Shown here piece by piece: positions 45,155-54,755 of a stretch of 64,000 bases of DNA. A program made the position numbers and the translations under genes. The notes beneath the pieces were generated by a model. It searched no databases. It had not been told where the DNA came from and worked only from the letters and a program-made list of their open reading frames with translations. The DNA is from Weissella bombi (GTDB lineage Bacteria > Bacillota > Bacilli > Lactobacillales > Lactobacillaceae), in contig NZ_FMAO01000005.1 in assembly GCF_900094835.1 (NCBI RefSeq), forward strand, positions 50,247 to 114,246. Direction: 5' to 3'. Position 1 is the stretch's first letter, and each line of letters opens with the position of its first letter.

Positions 45155-46675
45155 TTACTTTAATAAATCATGTTTTTCTAAGTATTGACGTGCTACTTTA
45201 TCAGCAGATTTATGTTCTACCGTTACTTGATAGTTCATATCAATCATGTCCTGATTAGTCACTTTATCCTTTAAACGTAGTAAGCTCTTTTTAACACTTG
45301 GATACTTCGTTAAAATATCTTTTCTAACTAACGGTGCGCCTTGGAATGGTGGAAAATAATTCTTATCATCTACCAAAGTCACTAATTTATCAGCCTTTAA
45401 TTGCGGATCAGTTGTATAGGCATCAGTCACGTCAATTTGACCATTAGCTAACGCCTTATAACGTAAGCTTGATGACATACTCTTTACATCTTTAAACTGT
45501 AATTGGTAAGCCTTTTTTATTCCTGGATATGAATCTTTTAACTCATAAAAATCATGATCAAAACCTGCCGTTAGTTGTGGTGACATTTTAGCTAAATCAC
45601 TCGTCGTTTTTAAATTATATTTTTTAGCATCACTTTGACGCACTGCCAATGCATAAGTATTTTGATAACGCATTGGTGGCAAATAAGCTAAATTCGCTTG
45701 CTTATCTAAAGCTTCTTTAGCATCTTGATATGCTTTCTTGGGTTGATGACTCACTGTCTTACCCTTAATCAAATTTTGTAAAACCGTTCCAGTAAATTCT
45801 GGATAAATATCAACATCCCCACTCTTAACTGCCTTATAAATAAACGTAGTACCACCAAAATCTGGCTTCAATTGCACATCTAAGCGTGGATTGTCTGCCT
45901 CAATTAAATCCTTGTACATATTAATTAAAATTTCAGGCTCACCACCAAGTTTACCAGCAACTGTAATTTGTCCTTTTGGCTGCATGAATGCTTTACCACC
46001 AAAATAACCACCTAATAGTACAAAAAAGACAGCAACCAAAATTCCCATCTTTTTCAAAGATAACCGACCAATAAGCTTAATTAACCAAGAAAATACTAGT
46101 GCCAGCAAAGCAGACAATATTGCGCCAAGTAATAATTGCGCATTGTCATTGGTCTGTATTCCAATCATGATAAACGAACCTAGACCACCACCACCAATTA
46201 GAGCAGCTAAAGTGGCCGTTCCAATAATCATAACCATTGCAATTCTTAATCCAGATAAAATCATTGGCATTGCCAATGGTAATTGAATTTTAAACAATTT
46301 AAATCGTCTAGAAAAACCAAATGCTTCGGCAGCTTCCAACAAATTATCATCAATTTCGGTTAATCCGGCGTAAGTATTTTGGAAAATTGGCATTATTGCA
46401 TATAGCACTAATGCGATAATAGCAGGAATTGTTCCAATACCAACAAACGGAATTAGCACACCTAAAACTGCTAAGCTAGGAATTGTTTGGATAACCCCTG
46501 CAATTTGCAAAACAACTTCACCAGCGCGTCGATGATTCATTAAACTAATTGCTAAAGGAACTGCAATTACGGCGGCAATCAAAATTGCTGCTAAAGAAAG
46601 TAATATATGTTCTTCTAAAGCTACAACAATGTCATTCGTATGTGTCGTTACTAGATGTAACAAATCATTTAACAT
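45155..46675 (-). CDS. Glycine betaine/choline ABC transporter, fused permease and substrate-binding protein
   Basis: A 506-residue fusion. Residues 1-210 are the permease with about five to six helices and the family segment GGGGLGSFIMIGIQ. A further membrane anchor (about 208-228) joins the binding domain (233-506), which starts ITVAGKLGGEPEI and includes TGTVLQNLI and YALAVRQSDA. Such OpuA/OpuC-type fusions import osmoprotectants. It starts 10 bp after the ATPase gene, so both are one operon. Confidence 0.9.
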   Translation of the reverse strand: MLNDLLHLVTTHTNDIVVALEEHILLSLAAILIAAVIAVPLAISLMNHRRAGEVVLQIAGVIQTIPSLAVLGVLIPFVGIGTIPAIIALVLYAIMPIFQNTYAGLTEIDDNLLEAAEAFGFSRRFKLFKIQLPLAMPMILSGLRIAMVMIIGTATLAALIGGGGLGSFIMIGIQTNDNAQLLLGAILSALLALVFSWLIKLIGRLSLKKMGILVAVFFVLLGGYFGGKAFMQPKGQITVAGKLGGEPEILINMYKDLIEADNPRLDVQLKPDFGGTTFIYKAVKSGDVDIYPEFTGTVLQNLIKGKTVSHQPKKAYQDAKEALDKQANLAYLPPMRYQNTYALAVRQSDAKKYNLKTTSDLAKMSPQLTAGFDHDFYELKDSYPGIKKAYQLQFKDVKSMSSSLRYKALANGQIDVTDAYTTDPQLKADKLVTLVDDKNYFPPFQGAPLVRKDILTKYPSVKKSLLRLKDKVTNQDMIDMNYQVTVEHKSADKVARQYLEKHDLLK

Positions 46676-46685
46676 TTTTCCCTCC

Positions 46686-47606
46686 CTAATGCTTACTAAT
46701 GTACATCAACAATTGCCTTTGATTAATAATATAATGCTGATCAACAATAACATAGTCATAATCATATAAGGCCGTTGCCAATTCTTGAATAGTTTGTGTA
46801 CTTGTCAAATGAGGTACATCAAAAGAAATATTTTCCGTAATCGTTTCTTTTAACCCAGTTCGTATCAAATCATCAATTAGCGTAATTTTTTGATTGTTAA
46901 ACAATGAAGACACAATCTGATTGGCAGGGTGATTAATAATCACCTGTGGTTCATCTACTTGTTGCAAATCACCATTTACCAAAACGCCAATTTTAGTTCC
47001 TAGTCGCAAGGCTTCTTGCATATCATGCGTTACAAACACAATGGTTGGTTTAAATTCTTGATATAAAGATAAAATTAAATCTTGCAATTGCTTTCGAGAT
47101 AACGGATCCAGGGCACTAAAAGGTTCATCCATCAAAATAATTTCAGGTTTTGTAACCAAAGCGCGAACAATACCAACTCTTTGCTGCTCACCACCAGATA
47201 ATTCACTAGGCATTCTTGAACCATACTGTTCATACGGTAACCCTACTTTATCCAATAACTCCTGAACAAGCTGTTGTCTTTCAGAACGTTTTACACCATT
47301 TGCTTCTAACAAAAGACCTGCGTTCTGGCTAATAGTCAAATTTGGGAAAAGCGCAATATTCTGCAAAACATAACCAATATTTTGTCTTAAACTAGTCGTA
47401 TTAACTTGCGCCACATCCTGATTATCTATCAAAATTTTTCCAGATGTTTGTTGTGCTAACCGATTAATCATTTTTAAAATTGTCGTTTTCCCACTACCAC
47501 TTGGTCCAACCAACACAAAAAATTCACCAGAAGCAATAGTCAAATTAATTTTATTAACAACCTGCTTGTTTTGATATGTTTTAATAACATTTTCAAATAC
47601 AATCAT
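46686..47606 (-). CDS. Glycine betaine/choline ABC transporter ATP-binding protein
   Basis: A 306-residue ATPase. Walker A is GPSGSGKTTILK, the signature is LSGGEQQRVGIVRAL, Walker B is IILMDEPFSALD and the H-loop is VFVTHDMQEAL. A C-terminal extension of about 70 residues resembles one partial CBS-like unit, shorter than in OpuCA. A dyad at 47625-47643 lies just upstream of the start. First gene of the operon. Confidence 0.9.
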   Translation of the reverse strand: MIVFENVIKTYQNKQVVNKINLTIASGEFFVLVGPSGSGKTTILKMINRLAQQTSGKILIDNQDVAQVNTTSLRQNIGYVLQNIALFPNLTISQNAGLLLEANGVKRSERQQLVQELLDKVGLPYEQYGSRMPSELSGGEQQRVGIVRALVTKPEIILMDEPFSALDPLSRKQLQDLILSLYQEFKPTIVFVTHDMQEALRLGTKIGVLVNGDLQQVDEPQVIINHPANQIVSSLFNNQKITLIDDLIRTGLKETITENISFDVPHLTSTQTIQELATALYDYDYVIVDQHYIINQRQLLMYISKH

Positions 47607-47624
47607 TTTAATATTCCTTTCGTT

Positions 47625-47643
47625 TTATATTGTTCAAATATAA
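47625..47643 (-). promoter_or_regulatory. Dyad TTATATT-N5-AATATAA before the osmolyte ATPase gene
   Basis: A perfect 7-bp inverted repeat with a 5-bp spacer lies 19-37 nt upstream of the ATG. It could be the operator of an osmolyte regulator such as a BusR/GbsR-type protein; none is encoded nearby. Confidence 0.4.
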
Positions 47644-47668
47644 CATTTTTTTAGAAGGATAAGTATAT

Positions 47669-47699
47669 AAAAAAGACTGGGTAATTACTCCCAGTCTTC
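47669..47699 (-). terminator. Terminator of the thi operon
   Basis: On the minus strand AAGACTGGGAGT pairs with ACCCAGTCTT (stem with TAATT loop), followed by TTTTTT. It lies 7 bp after the thiE stop. Confidence 0.85.
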
Positions 47700-47705
47700 C
47701 CTTAA

Positions 47706-48323
47706 CTACAATAGTTTAACTGCCTCTTTTAAATGTTGCACCTTACTTGCAATGTCGGTTGCTTGCATAATTTCACTCACTACAGCAACTCCAACAATTC
47801 CAGTACCTGACAAAGTATCAATATTGTGCTCTTTAATACCCCCGATTGCTAAAACAGGAATTTTAACGGTTGCTGTAATTTCCTCTAATGTTTCCTTAGT
47901 GGTTGGCTCCGTAATAACCTTCGTTTTAGTTGGGAACATTGCACCAGTTCCTAAATAGTCTGCACCTTGTTCTTCAGCTTCAACTGCTCGAGCAACTGTT
48001 TTAGCTGATACACCCAATATCTTATCAGGTCCCAATAACTTACGAGCAACGTCTACTGGCAATTCATCATCACCAATATGAGCACCATTTGCATCTACTG
48101 CCAAACAAATATCAATACGATCATCAATAATTAAAGGTAACTGATACTGATCAGTAATCTTTTTAACCTTAACTGCCAATTCATAGTAAGCACGTGTTGA
48201 TAAATCTTTCTCACGTAATTGCACCGATGTTACACCATTCTCACATGCTAAAGCCACTCGTTCTAAAAACGTTGCTTCATCTTCACCGTAACGTGCCGTT
48301 ACTAAATTCAATACCTTCGCCAT
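47706..48323 (-). CDS. thiE: Thiamine-phosphate synthase
   Basis: A 205-residue TIM-barrel ThiE. Characteristic segments are [50 protein letters not shown] and VLAIGGI. It joins hydroxymethylpyrimidine diphosphate and thiazole phosphate. The ATG has a GGGGAATGTAA site and lies inside the thiM 3' end (41-nt overlap). Last gene of the TPP-controlled operon. Confidence 0.93.
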   Translation of the reverse strand: MAKVLNLVTARYGEDEATFLERVALACENGVTSVQLREKDLSTRAYYELAVKVKKITDQYQLPLIIDDRIDICLAVDANGAHIGDDELPVDVARKLLGPDKILGVSAKTVARAVEAEEQGADYLGTGAMFPTKTKVITEPTTKETLEEITATVKIPVLAIGGIKEHNIDTLSGTGIVGVAVVSEIMQATDIASKVQHLKEAVKLL

Positions 48324-49122
48324 TTACATTCCCCTTTATTTGATTAATCCAATCTGCATCTTCCACACCCAAAAGTGATAATTCGTTTAAAAAGTAATGC
48401 CTAAAATCAGCAATTCCCTTTGTTGGCACTATTTTTTTAGCTTTTTCACTAGCAATATTTAAATAACTAATTGCATGGACGGCTGCATTCTCTACTGAAT
48501 GCTTTTCACCTAATAGAGCAGCTAATAGTGCTCCCAAAATATCACCTGAACCAGTAAAACAATCTAATTCAGGAACACCATTCTCCAAAATCCACACATT
48601 ATTTTGCGCCACTATAATATCTTTAGCCCCGGTTGCAACATAAGCTGATGTCACAGGCATTTTCTTAAGCGCACCTGTCAATTCTTCTAGTGCTACATCC
48701 GTTTGATCAAGCGGATTACCATCAACACCACGCCCATTCGTTTCTAATCCAGCAATTGCTCGCATTTCAGAAATATTACCGCGAACAATTGTTGGCTCAT
48801 AATCCATAATATGACGTGCTGTTGTCATCGCAGTACTAGCGCTTGCCACACCAACCACATCTAAAACAAAGGGCTGTTTATTATCATAAGCCAGCTTAGC
48901 AGCAGCAAAAAGACTTTCTTCTCTTTCCACTGATAAACTACCTAGATTTAGTAATAGACTATTTGTTTGTTTTGCTAAATCATCAAAAGAACGGACATCT
49001 TCCGTCATGATTGGTTTTGCTCCTACATAGAGTAATGCATTAGCCATTGTTTCAACAGTAACTGTATTCGTTATACAGTGAACCAATGGTGAATTAGTTA
49101 AAGGCATCGTTATTTTTTTCAT
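48283..49122 (-). CDS. thiM: Hydroxyethylthiazole kinase
   Basis: A 279-residue kinase. The anion-hole motif is [18 protein letters not shown], and the N-terminus has [19 protein letters not shown]. It phosphorylates salvaged hydroxyethylthiazole. The C-terminus runs about 10 residues longer than the core and overlaps thiE by 41 nt. The ATG overlaps the thiW stop by 1 nt, so the genes are coupled. Confidence 0.93.
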   Translation of the reverse strand: MKKITMPLTNSPLVHCITNTVTVETMANALLYVGAKPIMTEDVRSFDDLAKQTNSLLLNLGSLSVEREESLFAAAKLAYDNKQPFVLDVVGVASASTAMTTARHIMDYEPTIVRGNISEMRAIAGLETNGRGVDGNPLDQTDVALEELTGALKKMPVTSAYVATGAKDIIVAQNNVWILENGVPELDCFTGSGDILGALLAALLGEKHSVENAAVHAISYLNIASEKAKKIVPTKGIADFRHYFLNELSLLGVEDADWINQIKGNVNGEGIEFSNGTLR

Positions 49123-49640
49123 TATCGTATCACCATTTTTCCATTAAATACTTGCATCATATCTTTAAATAAAGAAATTTTCTTTGCTTGTTGCCAAATT
49201 AGCCATGCAGCCACCGCGCCCATTATGGTTGCACCTAAAAATCTTGGTGTATACAGTAACCAATATAAATCAGTCTTTGTGCCAGTAAATAGTACCATTA
49301 CTGGATAAGATACCAATGATCCGATAATTCCGGTTCCAATAATTTCTCCCACAATCGAACCATAAATATTCCGTGTCAGGCGTGCACCAACACCGGCTAA
49401 CAAAGCACCAAAAACAGCTCCCGTTAATGCTAATGGCGGAATACCCATTAACATCATTCGTATAACACCACAGCACACTGCCATGATAGTGCCATATAAA
49501 GGCCCCATTAATACACCCGCCAAAATATTAATGACACTTGACATAGGTGCCATCCCTTCAATACGTAAAATTGGTGATAACACAACATCTAAGGCAATCA
49601 TCATCGCTAAATATGTTATCTTTCTAATATTCGAGTTCAT
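49122..49640 (-). CDS. thiW: Thiazole ECF transporter S component ThiW
   Basis: A 172-residue membrane protein with about five to six helices. It matches ThiW by length and by segments ILAGVLMGPLYGTIMAVCCG and GIPPLALTGAVFGALLAGVG. S components supply vitamin precursors, here hydroxyethylthiazole, via the shared ECF energising module. It is the first gene behind the TPP riboswitch and is followed by thiM and thiE, a salvage route without de novo thiazole genes. Confidence 0.88.
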   Translation of the reverse strand: MNSNIRKITYLAMMIALDVVLSPILRIEGMAPMSSVINILAGVLMGPLYGTIMAVCCGVIRMMLMGIPPLALTGAVFGALLAGVGARLTRNIYGSIVGEIIGTGIIGSLVSYPVMVLFTGTKTDLYWLLYTPRFLGATIMGAVAAWLIWQQAKKISLFKDMMQVFNGKMVIR

Positions 49641-49680
49641 CCTATTTCTCCCAACTCTTCTACCCCCTATGACAACAACA

Positions 49681-49721
49681 TAAAAAGACCTTCCTGTAAT
49701 AAGAAATTACAAAAAGGCCTT
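49681..49721 (-). terminator. TPP-riboswitch-linked terminator
   Basis: On the minus strand AGGCCTTTTTGTAAT pairs with ATTACAGGAAGGTCT, followed by TTTTTA. It lies between the TPP aptamer and thiW, so it is the likely expression platform. Confidence 0.75.
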
Positions 49722-49750
49722 TATAAATACAAGTATTGATAATGGTTTTT

Positions 49751-49836
49751 CACAATTCCTACGCTTAAATAACTAAAACAGGTACGAAGGGTTTAGAGTA
49801 ATACTCTTTCTCAGCCAAGAATGGCTCCCCTTTGTG
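49751..49836 (-). promoter_or_regulatory. TPP (thi-box) riboswitch
   Basis: On the minus strand the order CACAAAGGGGAGCC, GGCTGAGA, TAAACCCTTCGTACCTG and GCGTAGGAATTGTG matches the thi-box aptamer. The P1 stem CACAA/TTGTG closes it. Directly upstream of thiW-thiM-thiE, as expected for thiamine control. Confidence 0.92.
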
Positions 49837-49900
49837 ATTAATATTCTTTTATAGTTCTATAATATCACATTAATTATAAAAATACTGACTAATTAATATG

Positions 49901-50785
49901 TTAATTAATTGTTTGTGTGATGTAATTCCAAAATAATTCATTACCGTGAGACTCGTGTGCTTGTTTTAGACGCATAAAGCCAAAATTACTTGTTGTATTT
50001 AATCCTATCTTACGTTTTATTAATTGACTATCATTTCTGGTATCAACACGTTTATCCATCACCAAAGCTATTCCCATACCGTTAGACACCATATTTAAAA
50101 TAATATCAATACGCTTACCCTGATAAGCAACTGCATTTTGCCATTGCTTTTTTTCAACCATAACTTTAAATTTATTAAATATTAACGTTTCTTCACCTTC
50201 AAGTAATAAGAGATCTTCCTGAATTATATCATTTAGTGAAAGTATTTTTTTTGCCGATAAAGGATGATTTGCTGGTAAAACGGCAACTAAGTTGTCCTGA
50301 TCAGTCAATAATGTTTCCAAACGGTGATTTAAATCGGGTGTATAATGTCCAAAAATAATATCCGCTTGATTATCCATTACCGAATTAATTAAATCACTAT
50401 CTTTAATTTCTGAAAAATGTAAAGTAATTTCAGGATAATTTTGATGAAAGGCACTCATCAACGAAAAGCCTTCATAATTGGAGAAGGACGACATTGTATG
50501 AATCGTTAAAACATTATCAGATTCAACATTATGTTTGTTTAATGTCTGTTGTAATGCATCAAACTCATGCAAAATTTTTTTTGCATACATCTCTGTAATA
50601 CGGCCGGATTCAGTTAACGTAATTTGACGATGTCCTCGTATAAACAATTTCGTTTTTAACTCTTTTTCCAAAGCTAGTATTTGCTTAGAGATATTTCCTT
50701 GCGTTGTATATAGTCTTTGTGCTGTTTCAGAATAATTTCCGGTCTTAGCTAAATCTAAAAACACGTTAAATTTATTAATATCCAT
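49901..50785 (-). CDS. LysR-family transcriptional regulator
   Basis: A 294-residue LysR protein. Residues 1-60 are the winged helix-turn-helix (FNVFLDLAKTGNYSETAQRL, TTQGNISKQILALEKEL), and 90-294 is an effector-binding domain with PANHPLSAKKILSL. The effector is unknown. It lies between pgk and the thi operon; no divergent target is adjacent. Confidence 0.9.
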   Translation of the reverse strand: MDINKFNVFLDLAKTGNYSETAQRLYTTQGNISKQILALEKELKTKLFIRGHRQITLTESGRITEMYAKKILHEFDALQQTLNKHNVESDNVLTIHTMSSFSNYEGFSLMSAFHQNYPEITLHFSEIKDSDLINSVMDNQADIIFGHYTPDLNHRLETLLTDQDNLVAVLPANHPLSAKKILSLNDIIQEDLLLLEGEETLIFNKFKVMVEKKQWQNAVAYQGKRIDIILNMVSNGMGIALVMDKRVDTRNDSQLIKRKIGLNTTSNFGFMRLKQAHESHGNELFWNYITQTIN

Positions 50786-50854
50786 AACAATCTTCCTTAA
50801 TAAACATTACTATTTGGAATAGTTTATCACAAATATGACTATAATAGAATATAT

Positions 50855-50889
50855 AAAAAAAGACTGAACACAATTGCATTCAGTCTTTT
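50855..50889 (-). terminator. Terminator of pgk
   Basis: On the minus strand AAAAGACTGAATGCAATTG-type stem: AAGACTGAA pairs with TTCAGTCTTTTTTT around TGCAATTGTG. It starts 17 bp after the pgk stop. Confidence 0.75.
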
Positions 50890-50906
50890 ATCATATTTTA
50901 AATTAA

Positions 50907-52127
50907 TTACTTTTCAGAAATAGCAGCAATTCCTGGCAAAGTCTTACCTTCTAGGTACTCCAATGAAGCACCACCACCAGTTGAGATGTGGCTTAATTGA
51001 TCAGCAACACCCAATTGTTGTACGGCTGCAGTTGAATCACCACCACCAACAATGGTTGTAGCGCCTTCTTCAGTAACCTTAACAAGTTCTTCACCGATAG
51101 CCAAAGTTCCCTTAGCAAAGTTTTCCATTTCGAATACACCCATAGGTCCATTCCAAACAACTGTCTTTGCACCAGCAAGAACTGACTTAAACAATTCAAC
51201 TGACTTAGGACCAATATCTAGTCCCATGTAACCATCTTTAATGTCACCTTCAGCTACATATGTGTCAGCATCATTTGCAAACTTGTCAGCCGCAACAGCA
51301 TCAACAGGCAATACTAGCTTATCACCAGCATCAGCAATTAATTGCTTAGCAAGTTCAACCTTGTCTTCTTCAAACAATGAATTACCAATCTTCTCACCCT
51401 TTGCAGCAGCGAAAGTATAAGCCATTCCTCCACCAACGATAACCTTATCGGCCTTTGCTAGCAGATTTTGAATGATTGTGATCTTATCAGAAACCTTTGC
51501 ACCACCAATAATGGCAACAAATGGACGCTCTGGGTTCTCAACTGCACCACCCAAGAACTTAATTTCCTTTTCCATTAAGTAACCAGCAGCAGTTTGTGCA
51601 ATATTAGCTGCAATACCTGCGTTAGAAGCGTGTGAACGGTGAGCCGTTCCAAACGCATCATTTACAAATACATCACCCAATGATGCCCAGTATGCACCTA
51701 ATTCAGGATCATTCTTTGACTCACGCTTAACTTGTTCGCCATCAACAACATCTGCATAACGTGTATTCTCAAAAATCAATACTTGACCATCTTCTAATTG
51801 ATTGATGGCTTCTTCAAGTTCAGGGCCTTCAATTGCAGGAACAAACGTTACAGGTTGACCAAGTAAATCAGCCAAACGTTGTGCAACTGGCTTCATTGAT
51901 AGACCAGGCTTATCGTCTTCACTCTTAATACGACCCAAGTGTGAGAACAAGATAGCACGTCCACCTTCTGACAAAACATGCTTAATTGTTGGTAAAGCTG
52001 CCACAATACGGTTATCATTAGCAACTTCTTGTTGACCATCAACTTCCTTTAGCGGAACATTGAAGTCAACACGCATCAATACTTTTTTACCTTTTAACTC
52101 TAAGTCATCAACTGTTAATTTTGCCAT
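50907..52127 (-). CDS. pgk: Phosphoglycerate kinase
   Basis: A 406-residue PGK from the ATG at 52127 ([23 protein letters not shown] region) with AGAGGAATCTC upstream; an in-frame extension of ten codons is unlikely. Signature segments are RVDFNVPL, the nucleotide loop [10 protein letters not shown], and WNGPMGVFE and GGGDSTAAV. It makes ATP from 1,3-bisphosphoglycerate. It follows gap, with a hairpin between them. Confidence 0.95.
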   Translation of the reverse strand: MAKLTVDDLELKGKKVLMRVDFNVPLKEVDGQQEVANDNRIVAALPTIKHVLSEGGRAILFSHLGRIKSEDDKPGLSMKPVAQRLADLLGQPVTFVPAIEGPELEEAINQLEDGQVLIFENTRYADVVDGEQVKRESKNDPELGAYWASLGDVFVNDAFGTAHRSHASNAGIAANIAQTAAGYLMEKEIKFLGGAVENPERPFVAIIGGAKVSDKITIIQNLLAKADKVIVGGGMAYTFAAAKGEKIGNSLFEEDKVELAKQLIADAGDKLVLPVDAVAADKFANDADTYVAEGDIKDGYMGLDIGPKSVELFKSVLAGAKTVVWNGPMGVFEMENFAKGTLAIGEELVKVTEEGATTIVGGGDSTAAVQQLGVADQLSHISTGGGASLEYLEGKTLPGIAAISEK

Positions 52128-52172
52128 GAGATTCCTCTTTTCTTTGTTAAAAATCACTAGGAAATTTATATA

Positions 52173-52211
52173 AAAAACGGGCGGTTCAGACTATTACTAA
52201 ACCACCCGTTT
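52173..52211 (-). terminator. Hairpin/terminator between gap and pgk
   Basis: On the minus strand AAAACGGGTGGTTTAGTA-type arm pairs with the downstream arm GAACCGCCCGTTTTTT (G-T pairs), ending in T. It would reduce read-through from gap into pgk. Confidence 0.7.
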
Positions 52212-52232
52212 TCAATAATAGTTATCTAACTA

Positions 52233-53243
52233 TTAAAGTGTTGCCAAGTGCAACAAAGTACGGATCATGTTTGAAGTGAAACCATACTCGTTATCATACC
52301 AAGCAGCAGTTTGTACTAATTGCTTATCACCAACAGTGATAACCTTAGTCAAAGTTGGATCAAATACGGCACCGTGTGTGTCGCCAATGATATCTGATGA
52401 AACAATTTCATCATCATTGTATCCAAATGAATCATTTTCGTACTTCTTAACAGCTGCATTAATCTCTTCAGCTGAAACAGTCTTTGACAATACTGAAGTC
52501 AATTCAGTGATTGAACCGTCTACGACACCAACACGTTGTGCGTGACCATCCAACTTACCAGCAACTGCAGGAACAACCAAACCGATAGCCTTAGCAGCAC
52601 CAGTTGAGTGAGGGATAGTGTTTACAGATGCAGCACGGTTTGAGCGCATCTTCTTACCCTTAGGTCCATCCAATAGCATTTGAGTACCAGTGAAAGCGTG
52701 AACAGTAGTCATCAAACCAAGTTCGATACCGAATTCCTTGTCCAAAGCATTTGCCAATGGAGCAAGTGATTGTGTAGTACATGAACCTGCAGATACAATA
52801 TTGTCATCTGAAGTCAATGTATCTTGGTTAACACCATACACAACCGTTGGAATGTTACCAGCAGGTGCTGAAATCAACACCTTCTTAGCACCAGCGTCTA
52901 AGTGAGCTTGTGACTTCTCTGCTGAAGTGTAGAATCCAGTTGATTCCAAAACAATTTCAACACCATCATTAGCAACCCACTTCAAGTCAGCTGCGTTACG
53001 CTCAGCGTATACACGAATCTTCTTACCGTCAACGATAATACCCTCTTCGTCAGCTGAAACTTCAGCTGCCAAAGTACCATGAGTTGAGTCATACTTCAAC
53101 AAGTATGCCAACATAGCAGGGTTTGTCAAATCGTTAATTGCAACAACTTCAATGTCATCTGCAGTATCCTTCAACTCAAGGATGCGACGGAATGCTAAAC
53201 GACCAATACGGCCGAAACCGTTGATACCAATCTTAACAGTCAT
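52233..53243 (-). CDS. gap: Glyceraldehyde-3-phosphate dehydrogenase
   Basis: A 336-residue GAPDH. The NAD loop is [15 protein letters not shown], the catalytic Cys is in [12 protein letters not shown] (SxCT), and [17 protein letters not shown] and WYDNEYGF are present. It oxidises glyceraldehyde 3-phosphate. Its promoter region carries a cre-like site and a long dyad. First gene of the gap-pgk pair; no cggR gene is seen upstream. Confidence 0.95.
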   Translation of the reverse strand: MTVKIGINGFGRIGRLAFRRILELKDTADDIEVVAINDLTNPAMLAYLLKYDSTHGTLAAEVSADEEGIIVDGKKIRVYAERNAADLKWVANDGVEIVLESTGFYTSAEKSQAHLDAGAKKVLISAPAGNIPTVVYGVNQDTLTSDDNIVSAGSCTTQSLAPLANALDKEFGIELGLMTTVHAFTGTQMLLDGPKGKKMRSNRAASVNTIPHSTGAAKAIGLVVPAVAGKLDGHAQRVGVVDGSITELTSVLSKTVSAEEINAAVKKYENDSFGYNDDEIVSSDIIGDTHGAVFDPTLTKVITVGDKQLVQTAAWYDNEYGFTSNMIRTLLHLATL

Positions 53244-53296
53244 ATTATTAAGATCCCTCCCAAAAAATTCTTTTTTGTTACGTTTCTACATGATTT

Positions 53297-53326
53297 ATTA
53301 TACGACTTTAATTATATTTTCGCAAA
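53297..53326 (-). promoter_or_regulatory. gap promoter
   Basis: On the minus strand TTTGCG (53326-53321) and TATAAT (53302-53297) are spaced by 18 bp. It lies 54 bp before the gap start. Confidence 0.65.
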
Positions 53327-53418
53327 CAAAGCGCCCCTTTTAAACAAACATACATCATACAAGTTTATTTTAATAAAATTTATATTAAATCAATTACAAT
53401 ATATTAATTATTCTCAGT

Positions 53419-53432
53419 TGAAAGCGCTTAAT
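53419..53432 (-). promoter_or_regulatory. cre-like site upstream of gap
   Basis: TGAAAGCGCTTAAT resembles the CcpA site TGWAANCGNTNWCA with mismatches at the last bases. It lies about 95 bp upstream of the gap -35 box, where CcpA could activate. Weak evidence. Confidence 0.4.
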
Positions 53433-53438
53433 CCAACT

Positions 53439-53483
53439 ATATTAATACAAAATAAATATCAACAATCTGTTTTGTATTAATAT
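53439..53483. repeat. Perfect 14-bp inverted repeat upstream of gap
   Basis: ATATTAATACAAAA (53439-53452) and TTTTGTATTAATAT (53470-53483) are exact complements with a 17-bp spacer. It is AT-rich with no T-run, between gap and the small membrane protein gene. It could be an operator or a weak end of the upstream transcript. Confidence 0.6.
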
Positions 53484-53547
53484 TCATAACTATTTATTTT
53501 TCAATTATTTTACAAAATTACTCTCTGATTAGGAAATGTTTCACAAA

Positions 53548-53760
53548 TCATTTTTCTAAAACAATTCGATGCGCTTCTTCATCATTAGCTCCACCTAATC
53601 TTATTAAGGCATATCGTATTAATAAGATTATTCCCCGAACGTACCTATATAGTTTATTCATAAACAAGTTTTCAAGCATTGTTATGATTGCTACTGTCAC
53701 AATCCATAAACAAATAAAAACCCCAAAAACAACAAAAAATGCAATCATAGCATTAGTCAT
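53548..53760 (-). CDS. Small membrane protein, 70 aa, in the XRE/ImmA module
   Basis: A 70-residue protein from the ATG at 53760, with AGGAGGCGGAGTT as ribosome-binding site. Residues 4-27 are a membrane helix (MIAFFVVFGVFICLWIVTVA), followed by a basic amphipathic stretch (NKLYRYVRGIILLIRYALIR) and an acidic end. Not recognised. Its promoter spacer holds a GGTTTAAACT dyad also found at the XRE promoter, so it is likely under that repressor. Could be a toxin-like, exclusion or holin-like protein; unproven. Confidence 0.65.
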   Translation of the reverse strand: MTNAMIAFFVVFGVFICLWIVTVAIITMLENLFMNKLYRYVRGIILLIRYALIRLGGANDEEAHRIVLEK

Positions 53761-53807
53761 AACTCCGCCTCCTGTTAGTTTAAACTTAATCAAAATGTCT
53801 AATTAAA

Positions 53808-53831
53808 GTCCTAAGTACAATAACTTAGGAC
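53808..53831. repeat. Short hairpin in the leader of the 70-aa gene
   Basis: GTCCTAAGT and ACTTAGGAC form a 9-bp perfect stem with an ACAATA-type loop. It sits between the promoter and the start of the small gene and has no clear T-run. Confidence 0.5.
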
Positions 53832-53838
53832 TCAATTA

Positions 53839-53867
53839 AGTATATAATAGGTTTAAACTAAAATCAA
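53839..53867 (-). promoter_or_regulatory. Promoter and operator of the 70-aa gene
   Basis: On the minus strand TTGATT (53867-53862) and TATACT (53844-53839) are 17 bp apart. The spacer contains AGTTTAAACCT (53859-53849), a palindrome related to those at the XRE promoter. Confidence 0.6.
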
Positions 53868-53881
53868 CAAATTAATTAGGT

Positions 53882-54337
53882 TTAATTTAACAAGCCACTT
53901 TTCCTATATAGATCCACCGTTTCTTGTGCAAAATCTAACGGATATCCTAAATATTCGCACAACATCCAGGCTTCAAATGCTTGATTCTCATATTCATGAG
54001 CTATTTTAATAATTGTTGCTTCACTAGTCATATACCTTATAACATCTTCGCGTGCAGTAATTTCATCATTATGTGCTAGATTAGAGTTATAATCTAAGTG
54101 ATTTCCAATATCAGAAATTGCATGGTGAAACTCTTCTACCAAAGTACGAGCCTTATCAAAGACTGATAGAGTCTTATCGATAAAAATATAAGCTTTATCT
54201 CCCTTAAGATAGGCAACACCATCTAATCCTGAATTTTCCTTTAAAGGCATCGTATCCAAAATAACCGGTGTCATCCCCAAATCTATCAAATCATTTTCAA
54301 CCCTTATTAAAAGATTATCGTAACTATCTGTTCCCAT
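53882..54337 (-). CDS. ImmA/IrrE-family metallopeptidase-like protein
   Basis: A 151-residue protein from the ATG at 54337 with ACGAGGATCGG upstream. The segment TLVEEFHHAISD corresponds to the HExxH zinc motif, in the variant form where the first His is Glu, as in many phage members (LAEELGHH). ImmA proteases cleave the neighbouring repressor after a signal. It overlaps the XRE gene by 14 nt, the standard phage-like pair. Confidence 0.8.
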   Translation of the reverse strand: MGTDSYDNLLIRVENDLIDLGMTPVILDTMPLKENSGLDGVAYLKGDKAYIFIDKTLSVFDKARTLVEEFHHAISDIGNHLDYNSNLAHNDEITAREDVIRYMTSEATIIKIAHEYENQAFEAWMLCEYLGYPLDFAQETVDLYRKSGLLN

Positions 54338-54710
54338 TCCGATCCTCGTAATCAGCAATTAAACCTTCTATATATGATTTTGCACGATCAATAACACGTG
54401 ATCGTTCTTCATCGGGTAATCCCGAAATGTCTAATCCCCAATGTGCTGCCATTAGTACCGGTTCATCAGAAACATCAGTTTTTGATACCCGATTTGGTTC
54501 TTCAACAAGGTCTGATTTTGAAATCTTAAAATATTCTGCCATTGCTTCAATTTTATCGATTCTTGGATAGGTTTTACCATTTGACCAATCTGAAATAGTC
54601 GCTGTTGACACGCCAATAATCTCAGCCAAATGAGCTGCTGTTATCTCATTTTGTTTAATGTAGCGTTTAATATTACGGCCCATCGTGGCCTTTCCTTCTG
54701 ATGATGCCAT
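54324..54710 (-). CDS. Phage-type XRE repressor
   Basis: A 128-residue repressor with a Cro/C1 helix-turn-helix at about residues 12-65 (ITAAHLAEIIGVSTATISDW). The C-terminal part (85-128) is an acidic/basic helical tail that could be the ImmA target. I use the ATG at 54710 with GGTGAAGACA before it; an ATG nine codons later is also possible. It overlaps the ImmA-like gene. Confidence 0.85.
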   Translation of the reverse strand: MASSEGKATMGRNIKRYIKQNEITAAHLAEIIGVSTATISDWSNGKTYPRIDKIEAMAEYFKISKSDLVEEPNRVSKTDVSDEPVLMAAHWGLDISGLPDEERSRVIDRAKSYIEGLIADYEDRNGNR

Positions 54711-54755
54711 TGTCTTCACCTTTTTCTATCTTAGAATTAAATTATTATACTCTTC

